From the NCBI GenBank assembly GCA_024235315.1, contig JACKMP010000001.1:434001-498000 (forward strand): a DNA stretch of 64,000 bases, given 5' to 3'. The position numbers and the translations under genes are program-made. Source of the stretch: Chromatiaceae bacterium (GTDB lineage: Bacteria; Pseudomonadota; Gammaproteobacteria; Chromatiales; Chromatiaceae). Below, piece after piece: positions 49,414 through 58,284 of this stretch; positions within the stretch are counted from its first letter, which is position 1, and every line of letters starts with the position of its first letter. The notes beneath the pieces were generated by a model. The model saw only the letters and a list, made by a program, of their open reading frames with translations, ran no database searches and was not told the DNA's origin.

Positions 49414-51117
49414 TTGGACGCCAAAGTCGATCGGCCCGACAATCAGGACGATGAAACAGCACGCACCAACGGGCTGTGGGCGGCAACCCTGGATGCCGCC
49501 AGCGAAGGCATGCTGGTGACCGACCATCGCGGCAATATCATTCTCGTCAATCGGGCGTATACAGAGATCACGGGCTACCGCGCCGACGAAGTGATTGGCA
49601 TGAATCCCCGTGTGCTGCGCTCCGGCCGCCACGACGAGGCGTTTTACGACGCCATGTGGAGTGCGCTGCGCCGCGACGGGCGATGGCAGGGCGAGATCTG
49701 GAACAAGCGCAGGGACGGCGAGATCTATCCGAGCTGGCTGAGCATCTCGTCGATCAAGGATACCAGCGGCCGCATCACCAACTTCCTTGGCATCTTCGCC
49801 GACATCAGCGTCATCAAGCAGGCACAGCAGCAACTCGCCTACCTGGCCCACCATGATCCACTGACCGGCCTGCCGAACCGGCTGATGCTGATGGAGAGAC
49901 TCGAACACGCGATCGAACTGGCGCGTCGCGCCAAGTCCCAGTTCGCGCTCATGTTCATCGACCTCGATGACTTCAAGAAGATCAACGACAGCCTGGGACA
50001 TGACGCCGGTGACGCCTTGCTGCGCGCCGTCGCCGGTCGCATGCGCGACGCAGTGCGCGCTGCAGATACCGTGGCCCGACTGGGTGGTGATGAATTCGTG
50101 GTCCTGCTCGAAAATATCAAAGGAGAATCAGAAGCCCTTTGTGTCGCGGAAAAGATGCTCGAAAGTGTGAAAGCCTCGGCCAGCATGCAGGGACTTTCCA
50201 CATCGGCGAGTATTGGCATCGCGACTTTTCCCGGTGACGGTACCGACGTCGCCGCACTGATGAGAAACGCCGACAGCGCGATGTACCGATCGAAGCAGGC
50301 CGGTCGAAACCGGGCCACCGCGTACCACGCATCATTCAATGCCAGCACATGTCACCGTTTGGAACTCGAAGATGCGCTGCGGCGGGCCCTCGAACTCGAA
50401 CAGTTCTCGCTCGTCTACCAACCCCAGTACGAGCTGTCATCGGGACGGATTACCGGAGTGGAGGCCCTGCTGCGCTGGCAACACCCGAAACTGGGCAACA
50501 TTGCGCCGGCGCAGTTCGTGCCCCCGGCCGAGGAATCCGGTGATCTCAGCGAGATCGGCCGCTGGGTGCTGAACACCGCATGTGCGGAGGCGATGTCGTG
50601 GCGACGGCAGGAGCTGTTCGACGGCCGTCTGGCGGTCAACATTTCAATCCGGCAGCTCGAATGCAGCGAATTCGTGCAGACCGTCAAAGACGCTCTGGCC
50701 GGCTCGGGCCTGCCTGCGGGCTGCCTGCAACTGGAAATCACCGAGAGCGTCCTGCTCCGGACCACCGGCCAACTCACCAAGGTGTTGTCGGCGCTGCACG
50801 CCCTGGGCGTGTCGCTGGCCGTAGATGACTTCGGAAGCGGTTACTCATCGCTGTATCACCTGAAGAATCTTCCCGTCTCCACACTGAAGATCGATACCGC
50901 CTTCGTCCAGAATCTGCCTGCCTCGGAAAACGACAAGGCGATCGTGCGGGCGATCCTCGCGCTGGGTGAAAACCTTGACCTTTCAATCGTCGCCGAAGGC
51001 ATCGAAAACGAGGATCAAAGGTCGCTGCTGATCAATGAAGGCTGCCGCTTCGGACAGGGCTTTCACCTCTATCAACCGGTCACAACGGATCAGCTGCGCG
51101 TCGCACTGGCCCGTTGA
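49414..51117 (+). CDS. PAS-GGDEF-EAL cyclic-di-GMP signalling protein
   Basis: A 567-aa soluble protein. One PAS domain (residues about 20-135), a GGDEF domain with an intact RLGGDEF motif, and an EAL domain with GVEALLRW, NISIRQL, DDFGSGYSSL and AEGIENEDQ. Both synthase and phosphodiesterase activity are possible. It starts at TTG 49414, since an in-frame stop lies just upstream and the next ATG would truncate PAS. A weak box TTGACAAAGGTCAT is at 49303-49316. PAS may sense redox or O2; the ligand is not shown. Confidence 0.92.
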   Translation: MDAKVDRPDNQDDETARTNGLWAATLDAASEGMLVTDHRGNIILVNRAYTEITGYRADEVIGMNPRVLRSGRHDEAFYDAMWSALRRDGRWQGEIWNKRRDGEIYPSWLSISSIKDTSGRITNFLGIFADISVIKQAQQQLAYLAHHDPLTGLPNRLMLMERLEHAIELARRAKSQFALMFIDLDDFKKINDSLGHDAGDALLRAVAGRMRDAVRAADTVARLGGDEFVVLLENIKGESEALCVAEKMLESVKASASMQGLSTSASIGIATFPGDGTDVAALMRNADSAMYRSKQAGRNRATAYHASFNASTCHRLELEDALRRALELEQFSLVYQPQYELSSGRITGVEALLRWQHPKLGNIAPAQFVPPAEESGDLSEIGRWVLNTACAEAMSWRRQELFDGRLAVNISIRQLECSEFVQTVKDALAGSGLPAGCLQLEITESVLLRTTGQLTKVLSALHALGVSLAVDDFGSGYSSLYHLKNLPVSTLKIDTAFVQNLPASENDKAIVRAILALGENLDLSIVAEGIENEDQRSLLINEGCRFGQGFHLYQPVTTDQLRVALAR

Positions 51118-51203
51118 GCCACACCGCGGCAACGGCTTCGGCGGGCGACGCTGCACCTGGGCCGACTTGTCCATGCCAACGGATTCAACTCTAATGCGCG
51201 GCG

Positions 51204-52361
51204 ATGGCCGCGATCTTTCTTCGTTCCCAAACGCATGTTGCTTCAGTGCGCGGGGCCTGCCTGTTGCTTTGCACGTTGGCCCTGCATGGCGGCGCACTCG
51301 CCGAGCTGCCTGAGCGCTTCGTCGATCCGGATGACGGTGCTTTCGACCTGAGCAGGCACCTGCTGGATCACAGCGGTTTCCTGCCGGTGCCTATCCTTAT
51401 CACCGAGCCGGCGCTCGGCTATGGGGGGGGTGTCGCTGCGGTCTACTTCGACGAGGCCTTGGGCGCGAAGAATGCCGGGCGGGATGCGTCAGACCGCCTC
51501 GATCCGCCCAACATCTCCGCGCTCGGCGGTTTCAAGACCGAGAACGGTAGCTGGGGCGTCGGCGCCGGGCTGTTCCGTACCTGGGACGGTGACCGCTGGC
51601 GCTACCTGGGGGGACTCGGCAAAGTCGATCTCAATCTCGATTTCTACGGTCCACTTGGGCGCCCTAACAGCTACTCGCTGCGGGGCCTTGGCCTGGTGCA
51701 GCAGCTCTCGATGCGCCTCGCCGACAGCGACTGGATGGTCGGGGGACGTTATGTATACCTGTCCACCGAGACCGATTTTCTGCAGGGGCTGCCTCCACCG
51801 CTGCGGCCACCCGAGTTGGCATTCGATATCGGAAAGCTGGGCCTGCTGGTCAACTACGACAGCCGTGACAACATCTTCACACCGGCCAGGGGGACCTTCT
51901 TCGAACTCGAGCTGGCGGCCGCGCGCAACTGGCTTGGGTCCAGCGAGGACTTCGAGGGCATCGCCGCGCGCGCTTTCAATTACACGCCTCTGGGAGACAG
52001 CGTCGTGCTCGGTCTGCGAGGGGATTTCCAGTACGCGACGGAGGGCACGCCGTTCTTCGGTCTGCCATACGTGCAGCTGCGCGGGATTCCGGCACTGCGT
52101 TATCAGGACCGGCAGACCGCCGTCGTCGAGACCGAACTGCGCTGGAACTTCACCGCACGCTGGTCAGCCGTCGGGTTCGTGGGTGCGGGCAGGGCCTTCG
52201 GTCGTTCCGCGGATTTCGCCGACGCCGATACCGTGGTGTCGCGCGGGCTTGGAATCCGCTACCTGCTGGCGCGCCGCCTCGGCCTGTACGGTGGGTTCGA
52301 TGTGGCGCATGGCCCCGAGGAAGACGTGTTCTATATTCAGGTCGGCAGCGCCTGGCGTTAG
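51204..52361 (+). CDS. BamA/TamA-family outer-membrane barrel without POTRA domains
   Basis: A 385-aa protein with a signal peptide (LLLCTLALHGGALA) and a C-terminal D15/Omp85-like barrel. Features: TEPALGYGGGVAAVYF near the start, DSRDNIFTPARGTFFELEL, and a terminal barrel strand ending in VGSAWR. There are only about 25 residues between the signal peptide and the barrel, so it lacks POTRA repeats and is unlikely to insert other proteins. Transport or membrane remodelling is unknown. Starts 86 bp after the GGDEF-EAL gene. Confidence 0.82.
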   Translation: MAAIFLRSQTHVASVRGACLLLCTLALHGGALAELPERFVDPDDGAFDLSRHLLDHSGFLPVPILITEPALGYGGGVAAVYFDEALGAKNAGRDASDRLDPPNISALGGFKTENGSWGVGAGLFRTWDGDRWRYLGGLGKVDLNLDFYGPLGRPNSYSLRGLGLVQQLSMRLADSDWMVGGRYVYLSTETDFLQGLPPPLRPPELAFDIGKLGLLVNYDSRDNIFTPARGTFFELELAAARNWLGSSEDFEGIAARAFNYTPLGDSVVLGLRGDFQYATEGTPFFGLPYVQLRGIPALRYQDRQTAVVETELRWNFTARWSAVGFVGAGRAFGRSADFADADTVVSRGLGIRYLLARRLGLYGGFDVAHGPEEDVFYIQVGSAWR

Positions 52362-52624
52362 CGTGGAACTCGCGAAGCGGGCCTTCGGTCCTCTCCCCCC
52401 AGGGAGAAAATCAGGTGAGAGGGAAACGGCCATGGCCGTTGGCCGGTGCGTCTCTGCCGCCAGCCATGGGCCGCAGGGGACGGTAGTGTTATGTTACGCG
52501 GCCTCTGCCAGTGACGGTGCCGTGAGGCAGGCCGCAACGACGCTTTGCCCTGTCGCAGCAATACGAGGCGATATGAAGGTGCCGCTGACTCGGGTACGCG
52601 GCAGATCTGCCGGTTAACGAATGG

Positions 52625-53434
52625 ATGAGCCGATCAATGTCGAAACGAATCTTTCAGACACCGTATGGGCGTTTGCTGGCCGCCACCTTGCTTCTGTCCG
52701 CGCTCAACCCGTTGCATGCCGCCGAGGCGGTCGACGGCGAGGCGCTGCAGGCCAATGCGACCCTTTACGTCTGGCTGCCCAGCATGGGCGGGGACTTCAA
52801 GTACAACGTCGGCAACGGCAGTGCGACTGTGAGCGGGAGTGACATCCTCAATGCGCTCAACATGGCATTCATGGGCGCGCTGGAGTTTCGCAGGGGCAAG
52901 TGGTCGCTGTTGACCGACGTGGTCTATCTCGACCTGGGAGCGGACAGGACCAGCAGCGTCGGCCTGCCGGGTGGGGGGGCCATCAACGCCGGTGTCGACC
53001 TCGATGTGAGCGGATGGCAGCTTGGTGTGTATGGCGGCTACCAGCTCTACGCGACGGACAAGGCGACGCTGGATATTCTCGGCGGCGTGCGCTATCTCAC
53101 GCTCGATACCGATGCCAGCCTCAGCATCAGCGGGCCGCTGCCACCGAGTCTGCCGACAGCCGATCTTTCGGCCTCGACCGAGGTCTGGGACGCTGTCGTT
53201 GGATTCAGGGGGAAGGTGGAGCTCGGCAGCGACTGGTACATGCCGTACCACGCCGATGTCGGCACCGGCGACTCTGAACTGACCTGGCAGGCGATGGTCG
53301 GCGTCGGCTACCGTGCCGGCTGGGGCGATCTGCTGCTGTTCTACCGTCACCTGGCATGGGACGAGGGCGACGACAAACTTCTGCAGGGCCTGGAATTCAC
53401 CGGCCCCGGCATGGCCGTGCGTTTCCCGTTCTGA
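52625..53434 (+). CDS. Outer-membrane beta-barrel protein, unknown function
   Basis: A 269-aa protein with a signal peptide (LLAATLLLSALNPLHAA). The mature part is alternating beta strands (ATLYVWLPSMGGDFKYNVG, WSLLTDVVYLDLGADR, WQLGVYGGYQLYA) and ends in the barrel-type C-terminus GMAVRFPF with a final Phe. Two starts, ATG 52625 and ATG 52637, are possible. Preceded by 263 bp with no gene; that gap holds a CCTCTCCCC/GGTGAGAGG type low-complexity inverted repeat. Confidence 0.78.
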   Translation: MSRSMSKRIFQTPYGRLLAATLLLSALNPLHAAEAVDGEALQANATLYVWLPSMGGDFKYNVGNGSATVSGSDILNALNMAFMGALEFRRGKWSLLTDVVYLDLGADRTSSVGLPGGGAINAGVDLDVSGWQLGVYGGYQLYATDKATLDILGGVRYLTLDTDASLSISGPLPPSLPTADLSASTEVWDAVVGFRGKVELGSDWYMPYHADVGTGDSELTWQAMVGVGYRAGWGDLLLFYRHLAWDEGDDKLLQGLEFTGPGMAVRFPF

Positions 53435-53516
53435 CCGTGGTGCCACTGGGGCGTACATTCGCCCTGTTCAGATAGCGACGCATCCGATATCTGCATCGGC
53501 CCCAGCGCAGTGCGGG

Positions 53517-54131
53517 TCAGACACGTCTCAGATCGCAGTAGCAGAAGTGCTGCAGGTCACCGGACGGTGTCCTGTGGGCCTCGGTCTCCGTGTGCACCAG
53601 CGTCGTGGCGTCCGCAAATTCGGCGTGCAGCGCTGCGGCATCGTAGCGCATCACCGGCAGACCGCTGCATTGCTGCGGTCCATCCTCGGCAAAGGTCGCG
53701 ATGATCAGATGGCCGCCCGGCCTGACCGCGGCACAGGCCCTTTCGACATAGGCCGCCCGGTCCTCCGGCGTGGTCAGAAAATGAAACACCGCGCGGTCGT
53801 GCCAGATATCGAAACCGGCCGGCGGGAGCTGAACACACGTCACGTCGGATTCCAGCCAGTGGACCAGTGCTGCCCGTTCACCCAGCCGCAAACGCGCCGC
53901 ATCCAGTGCCGCAGCGGATATATCCAGAACCCACAAAGCCGTGTAACCGGCGTGCAACAGGTCGGCCGCAAGCGCGGAGGCACCGCCACCGACATCGATG
54001 ATGGCACCGTCGTGTGCCACCGAGGTGTTTTCGATCATCGCCAGCGAATGCTTGGCATGCTGCTGAAACCAGCTCAGGGAATCGCTGGTGCGGCTGGCGT
54101 AGATATGATCCCAGTGCGACTTGTCCGACAT
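53517..54131 (-). CDS. Class I SAM-dependent methyltransferase
   Basis: A 204-aa cytoplasmic enzyme. SAM motif I is AIIDVGGGASALAADLL and the acidic loop is VLDISAAALDAAR; HDRAVFHFLTTPEDRAAYV and GGHLIIATFAEDGP follow. Resembles thiopurine/tellurite-type small methyltransferases in size. The substrate is unknown. It ends the nrdDG group on the minus strand, 12 bp after nrdG. Confidence 0.85.
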   Translation of the reverse strand: MSDKSHWDHIYASRTSDSLSWFQQHAKHSLAMIENTSVAHDGAIIDVGGGASALAADLLHAGYTALWVLDISAAALDAARLRLGERAALVHWLESDVTCVQLPPAGFDIWHDRAVFHFLTTPEDRAAYVERACAAVRPGGHLIIATFAEDGPQQCSGLPVMRYDAAALHAEFADATTLVHTETEAHRTPSGDLQHFCYCDLRRV

Positions 54132-54143
54132 GGGCCCGCCCCT

Positions 54144-54827
54144 TCAATCCACAGCGGCGCACCCGGCCACCGGCCATTGGTCTGCCGGGCAACGTGCACC
54201 ACCGGCCCAGGGCTGGGCGCTCGCCCCGAGTGTACTGTCCAGGATGTTCCCGGTCCGGCAGTGCTGCAGCATGATCTGCCCGGCACCAGCCTCACGCAAC
54301 AGGTCCAGCAGGCGCTGCAACTTGTCGGTCGGCAGCAGCGCCTCGTGTACGGTCACACGCACCTCATACGCCACACCCGATTCAACCAGGTAGCGCAGAC
54401 TTTCGAATGCACGCTCGCCGCTACCCGGCACCCCGGTCAACGCCGGGTAGTCCTCCGGCAACGCCTTGATGTCCAGGCCGACCCAGTCGATCGCCGGCAA
54501 CAGCTCATCGAGACGTTCCGGATAGCAGCCTGCGGTGTGCAGACCGACCTTGAATCCAAGCGCCCGGACCTCGCCGACTGCCGCCGGCAGGCCTCGCTGC
54601 ACCATCGGCTCACCACCGGAGAACACCACCGCATCGAGCAGACCGAGGCGGCGTTGCAGCAGCCCGGTGACCTCCCGCCAGTCGATGTCCGCATTCAGAC
54701 CACGCGGCAGCAGGTGGCCGTTGTGGCAATAGCGGCAGCGCCAGGGACAGCCCTGGCAATACACCACGGCCGCCAACTCACCCGGGAAGTCGATGGTGGT
54801 CAGCGGCGTGATGCCGCCAATCTGCAT
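54144..54827 (-). CDS. nrdG: Anaerobic ribonucleotide reductase activating enzyme NrdG
   Basis: A 227-aa radical SAM protein. The cluster motif is CPWRCRYC within VVYCQGCPWRCRYCHNG (C-x3-C-x2-C), followed by FSGGEPMVQ. It makes the glycyl radical on class III RNR. The start ATG 54827 gives MQIGGITPLTTIDFPG, a typical NrdG N-terminus of this subfamily; the longer frame to 54935 is unlikely. It follows the small glycyl-radical ORF. Confidence 0.92.
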   Translation of the reverse strand: MQIGGITPLTTIDFPGELAAVVYCQGCPWRCRYCHNGHLLPRGLNADIDWREVTGLLQRRLGLLDAVVFSGGEPMVQRGLPAAVGEVRALGFKVGLHTAGCYPERLDELLPAIDWVGLDIKALPEDYPALTGVPGSGERAFESLRYLVESGVAYEVRVTVHEALLPTDKLQRLLDLLREAGAGQIMLQHCRTGNILDSTLGASAQPWAGGARCPADQWPVAGCAAVD

Positions 54828-54903
54828 GGCAGTCGTGCGCAACGGACCTCCGATCGTCTCGCCTGCCCGACATTCCGAACGGACAGGCAAGACACGATTT
54901 GAG

Positions 54904-55071
54904 CTAACAGGTGCCTCGCCTCTCGGGCTCGACAAAGTACCGGCGCTCGGCGTGCTCGGACCGCTTGCCCGGATTCCACGCCGACACAGGCCGATGGTAA
55001 CCCATCACCCGCGTCCATACCTCGCAGCGGGTGCGCTCCTCGTCTTTCAGCTCAACAACTGCAGTCTGCAT
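54904..55071 (-). CDS. Separately encoded NrdD C-terminal glycyl-radical peptide
   Basis: A 55-aa ORF between nrdD and nrdG. It reads CEVWTRVMGYHRPVS followed by AWNPGKRSEHAERRYF, matching the C-terminal glycyl-radical region of class III ribonucleotide reductases; Gly24 in RVMGY is the radical candidate. The large NrdD ORF next to it ends in its zinc finger without this region. The peptide overlaps the nrdD 3' end by 20 bp in another frame, has its own AGGAG 10 nt before ATG 55071, and has an in-frame TGA three codons upstream. It is therefore a true separate ORF rather than read-through. Confidence 0.82.
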   Translation of the reverse strand: MQTAVVELKDEERTRCEVWTRVMGYHRPVSAWNPGKRSEHAERRYFVEPERRGTC

Positions 55072-57103
55072 GTGATTTCAACTCCTCTCTTTGTTTGTGG
55101 GCAATCAGTTCCTGATCGCACTTGGGACAGAATTCGTGCTCGCCGGCCAGGTAGCCGTGGGTCGGGCAGATCGAGAATGTCGGCGTGATGGTGATATAGG
55201 GCAGGCGGAAATTGCCGAGTGCCCGCCTGACCAGGCGTTTGCAGGCCTCACTGCTCGATACCTGCTCCGGCAGATACAGATGCAATACCGTTCCCCCGGT
55301 GTACTTGCGCTGCAGGTCGTCCTGCCGCTCCAGGGCCTCGAACGGGTCGTCGGTGAAACCGACCGGCAGCTGCGAGCTGTTGGTGTAGTAAGGTGCCTCG
55401 TCAGTGCCGGCCTGCAGGATACCGGGGAAGCGCTTGCGGTCTTCCTTGGCAAAACGGTAGGTCGTGCCCTCTGCCGGGGTGGCCTCCAGGTTGTACAGGT
55501 GGCCGGTCTCTTCCTGGAACTCGACCATGCGCCCGCGCACGTGATCGAGCAGGCGCTCCGCCAGTGCGTAACCGGCTGTCGTGGTGATGTCGTCGTGGTC
55601 AGCCGTGAAGTTGCGCACCATCTCATTGATGCCGTTCACGCCGATGGTTGAAAAATGGTTGCGCAGCGTGCCGAGGTAACGCTTGGTATAGGGGAACAGA
55701 CCAGCATCCATGTGCCGCTGGATCACCTTGCGTTTGACCTCGAGACTGTCGCGGGCAATGAACAGCAATTCGTCCAGCCTCGTCAGCAGTCCCTGCTCGT
55801 CGCCACGGTAGACATAGCCCAGGCGCGCGCAATTGACCGTGACCACACCGAGCGAGCCGGTCTGCTCGGCCGAACCGAACAGGCCATTGCCACGCTTGAG
55901 CAGTTCGCGCAGGTCGAGCTGCAGGCGGCAGCACATGCTGCGGATCATGTTCGGCTGCAGCTCGGAGTTCAGGAAGTTCTGGAAGTACGGCAGCCCGTAC
56001 TTCGCGGTCATCTCGAACAGGCGTTCGGCGTTCTCGCTGTCCCACGGGAAATCCGGCGTGATGTTGTAGGTGGGGATCGGGAAGGTGAACACCCTGCCCT
56101 TGGCATCGCCAGTGGTCATCACCTCGATATAGGCGCGATTGATCAGATCCATCTCGGCCTGCAGGTCACCATAGGCGAAGGGCATCTCCTCGCCGCCGAC
56201 CACCGGCACCTGGTCGCGCAGGTCCTGCGGACAGACCCAGTCGAAGGTCAGGTTGGTGAACGGCGTCTGTGTGCCCCAGCGCGACGGCACGTTGAGGTTG
56301 TAGATCAACTCCTGGATGTACTGCTTGACCTGCGCATAACTGAGTCCGTCCTTGCGCACGAAGGGTGCCATGTAGGTATCGAACGAGCTGAACGCCTGCG
56401 CCCCGGCCCATTCGTTCTGCAGGGTGCCAAGGAAGTTGACGATCTGCCCTACTGCCGAGGACATGTGTTTGGGCGGACCCGCCTCGACTTTGCCGGGCAC
56501 CCCGTTGAGCCCCTCATGCAGCAGCGTGCGCAACGACCAGCCGGCGCAATACCCGGCGAGCATATCGAGGTCGTGAATATGGATATCGCCCTCGCGGTGC
56601 GCAACCCCGGCCTCTGGGGCATAGACATGGCTGAGCCAGTAGTTGGCGATGACCTTGCCCGAGGTGTTGAGAATCAGGCCGCCGAGTGAGTAACCCTGGT
56701 TGGCATTGGCATTGACCCGCCAGTCAGCACGTTCCAGGTACTCGTTGACCGAGCTGGCCACGTCGACGATCGTGCGCTGATCGGCACGCAGGCGTTCATG
56801 CCGGTCGCGGTAGCTGATGTAGGCGCGCGCCGTGCGCAGATGGTTGGCCGCGATCAGCGTCTGCTCGACGATATCCTGCACGCGTTCTATATCCGGCACG
56901 CCGCCGGGGAAATGGCCATGGCTCAGCACCTTGACCACCTGGGAGGTCAACAGGCGCGCCTCGTCACCGGCGAATTCGCCGCTCGCCTCACCGGCGCGGC
57001 GGATGGCGGACAGAATCCGTTCGCTATCGAACGGGGTATCGGACCCGTCCCGCCGACGTATGCGTGCCGGCAGGCGGGCCACCTGGGTGGCTGGAACAGA
57101 CAT
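55052..57103 (-). CDS. nrdD: Anaerobic (class III) ribonucleoside-triphosphate reductase large chain NrdD, lacking its glycyl-radical tail
   Basis: About 683 aa. The N-terminal ATP cone (IRRRDGSDTPFDSERILSAIRRAG) is followed by the catalytic barrel (TNLTFDWVCPQDL, RSMCCRLQLDLRELL, GSLGVVTVNCARLGY). The C-terminus has the zinc finger CPTHGY...FCPKC and stops 20 residues later without a glycyl-radical motif. I use ATG 57103 because GAGG lies 6 nt before it; the ATG at 57109 directly abuts GAGG. Two NrdR boxes and two FNR boxes lie upstream. Makes dNTPs without oxygen. Confidence 0.93.
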   Translation of the reverse strand: MSVPATQVARLPARIRRRDGSDTPFDSERILSAIRRAGEASGEFAGDEARLLTSQVVKVLSHGHFPGGVPDIERVQDIVEQTLIAANHLRTARAYISYRDRHERLRADQRTIVDVASSVNEYLERADWRVNANANQGYSLGGLILNTSGKVIANYWLSHVYAPEAGVAHREGDIHIHDLDMLAGYCAGWSLRTLLHEGLNGVPGKVEAGPPKHMSSAVGQIVNFLGTLQNEWAGAQAFSSFDTYMAPFVRKDGLSYAQVKQYIQELIYNLNVPSRWGTQTPFTNLTFDWVCPQDLRDQVPVVGGEEMPFAYGDLQAEMDLINRAYIEVMTTGDAKGRVFTFPIPTYNITPDFPWDSENAERLFEMTAKYGLPYFQNFLNSELQPNMIRSMCCRLQLDLRELLKRGNGLFGSAEQTGSLGVVTVNCARLGYVYRGDEQGLLTRLDELLFIARDSLEVKRKVIQRHMDAGLFPYTKRYLGTLRNHFSTIGVNGINEMVRNFTADHDDITTTAGYALAERLLDHVRGRMVEFQEETGHLYNLEATPAEGTTYRFAKEDRKRFPGILQAGTDEAPYYTNSSQLPVGFTDDPFEALERQDDLQRKYTGGTVLHLYLPEQVSSSEACKRLVRRALGNFRLPYITITPTFSICPTHGYLAGEHEFCPKCDQELIAHKQREELKSHADCSC

Positions 57104-57131
57104 GGACATCCTCGTTGTTATGGTGGCTCGA

Positions 57132-57179
57132 ACACAATATGTTGTAGTTTATTGTCAGTTCGAACCCAAGATGTTGGAT
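57132..57179 (-). promoter_or_regulatory. Pair of NrdR boxes upstream of nrdD
   Basis: ACACAATATGTTGTAG (57132-57147) and ACCCAAGATGTTGGAT (57164-57179) resemble the NrdR operator consensus, the first strongly and the second less so. Starts are 32 bp apart (about three helical turns), the spacing seen at known NrdR targets. Confidence 0.78.
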
Positions 57180-57188
57180 CGCCCTGTT

Positions 57189-57202
57189 TTGACCCAGATC
57201 AA
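57189..57202 (-). promoter_or_regulatory. FNR/DNR box for nrdD
   Basis: TTGACCCAGATCAA matches 9 of 10 positions. With class II spacing transcription would start near 57154, between the two NrdR boxes, so NrdR could block it. Confidence 0.8.
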
Positions 57203-57227
57203 TCCTCGAGACCGAATCGCCTACTGG

Positions 57228-57241
57228 TTGACCGAGATCAA
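57228..57241 (+). promoter_or_regulatory. FNR/DNR box for the radical SAM-ubiUV genes
   Basis: TTGACCGAGATCAA matches 9 of 10 positions. Class II spacing gives a start near 57276, 19 nt before the ATG at 57295. Confidence 0.8.
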
Positions 57242-57294
57242 GGGTGCCCGGGCCCGCGGATGGCACAAAGCCCGCTGACCAACCCAGAGCCACG

Positions 57295-58284
57295 ATGTCC
57301 AGCCCACTCCCCGACCGCATCAATACGTTTGGCCAAGACCTGCTGCGCCGCTACGGGCAACGCGTGCACAAGCTCGCGATCAACGCCGGCTTCACCTGTC
57401 CGAACCGTGACGGCAGCAAGGGCCGTGGCGGTTGCACCTTCTGCAACAACGTCTCGTTCAGTCCCAACGCGCGACGCCAGCCGGACATCAGCGAACAGAT
57501 CGCCGCCGGTCGCCAGGTCGTGGCACGACGCACCGGGGCACGCCGTTTCATCGCTTACTTCCAGGCCTACACCAACACCTATGCCGACGTGGCCAGCCTT
57601 TCGGAACTCTATGGCAGCGCCCTCGCCGAGCCGGACGTGATCGGCCTGTCCGTCGGCACGCGCCCGGACTGCGTGCCGGATGCGGTGCTTGACCTGCTGT
57701 GCCGATATCGCGACCTGGGTCATGAGGTGTGGCTGGAACTCGGCCTGCAGTCGGCGTTCGATGCCACGCTCGAGCGGGTCAATCGCGGTCATGGGTTCGG
57801 CGAATACCGTCAGGCTGTGCGTGCAGCGCGGGCGCGCGGCCTGAAGGTCTGCACCCATCTGATCGTCGGCCTGCCCGGCGAAGACAGCACACATGCGCAC
57901 AACAGCCTGGCACGCGTACTCGATCACGGGGTGGACGGTCTCAAGCTGCACCCGCTGCACGTGGTCAAGGGCACGCGCCTGGCCAATGACTGGCGACGCG
58001 GCGGCTATCGGCCGTGGTCGCTGTCAGAGTACACGCAGACCGCGGCGGACCTGGTCGAACGGACCCCGGCCGACGTGGTGTACCACCGCCTCACCGGCAC
58101 CGCCTCGCCGCAGATCCTGCTGGCGCCGGAATGGTGCCGTTTCAAATGGCGCGTGATCGACGGTATTGCCGCCGAACTCGTCAGGCGCGACACGCACCAG
58201 GGCAGCGCCCTGGCCGCTCCACTACAGATACAGGAGAAGCAGGCATGGAACTGGTCTGCCCGGCTGGCAACCTCGCGTCACTGA
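57295..58284 (+). CDS. TIGR01212 (YhcC-like) radical SAM protein
   Basis: A 329-aa protein with RYGQRVHKLAINAGFTCPNRDGSKGRGGCTFCNN, the variant cluster motif C-x12-C-x2-C of the YhcC/TIGR01212 group related to Elp3. The C-terminal domain has SVGTRPDCVPD, LELGLQSAFDATLERVNRGH and LIVGLPGED. Its reaction is unknown. ATG 57295 is chosen. It overlaps the following ubiU start by 40 bp (58245-58284). Confidence 0.9.
   Translation: MSSPLPDRINTFGQDLLRRYGQRVHKLAINAGFTCPNRDGSKGRGGCTFCNNVSFSPNARRQPDISEQIAAGRQVVARRTGARRFIAYFQAYTNTYADVASLSELYGSALAEPDVIGLSVGTRPDCVPDAVLDLLCRYRDLGHEVWLELGLQSAFDATLERVNRGHGFGEYRQAVRAARARGLKVCTHLIVGLPGEDSTHAHNSLARVLDHGVDGLKLHPLHVVKGTRLANDWRRGGYRPWSLSEYTQTAADLVERTPADVVYHRLTGTASPQILLAPEWCRFKWRVIDGIAAELVRRDTHQGSALAAPLQIQEKQAWNWSARLATSRH

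Noticed and set aside
53313..54902. Plus-strand open frame (529 aa) across barrel, methyltransferase and nrdG
   Set aside because: It runs through three supported genes in wrong frames and has no domain.
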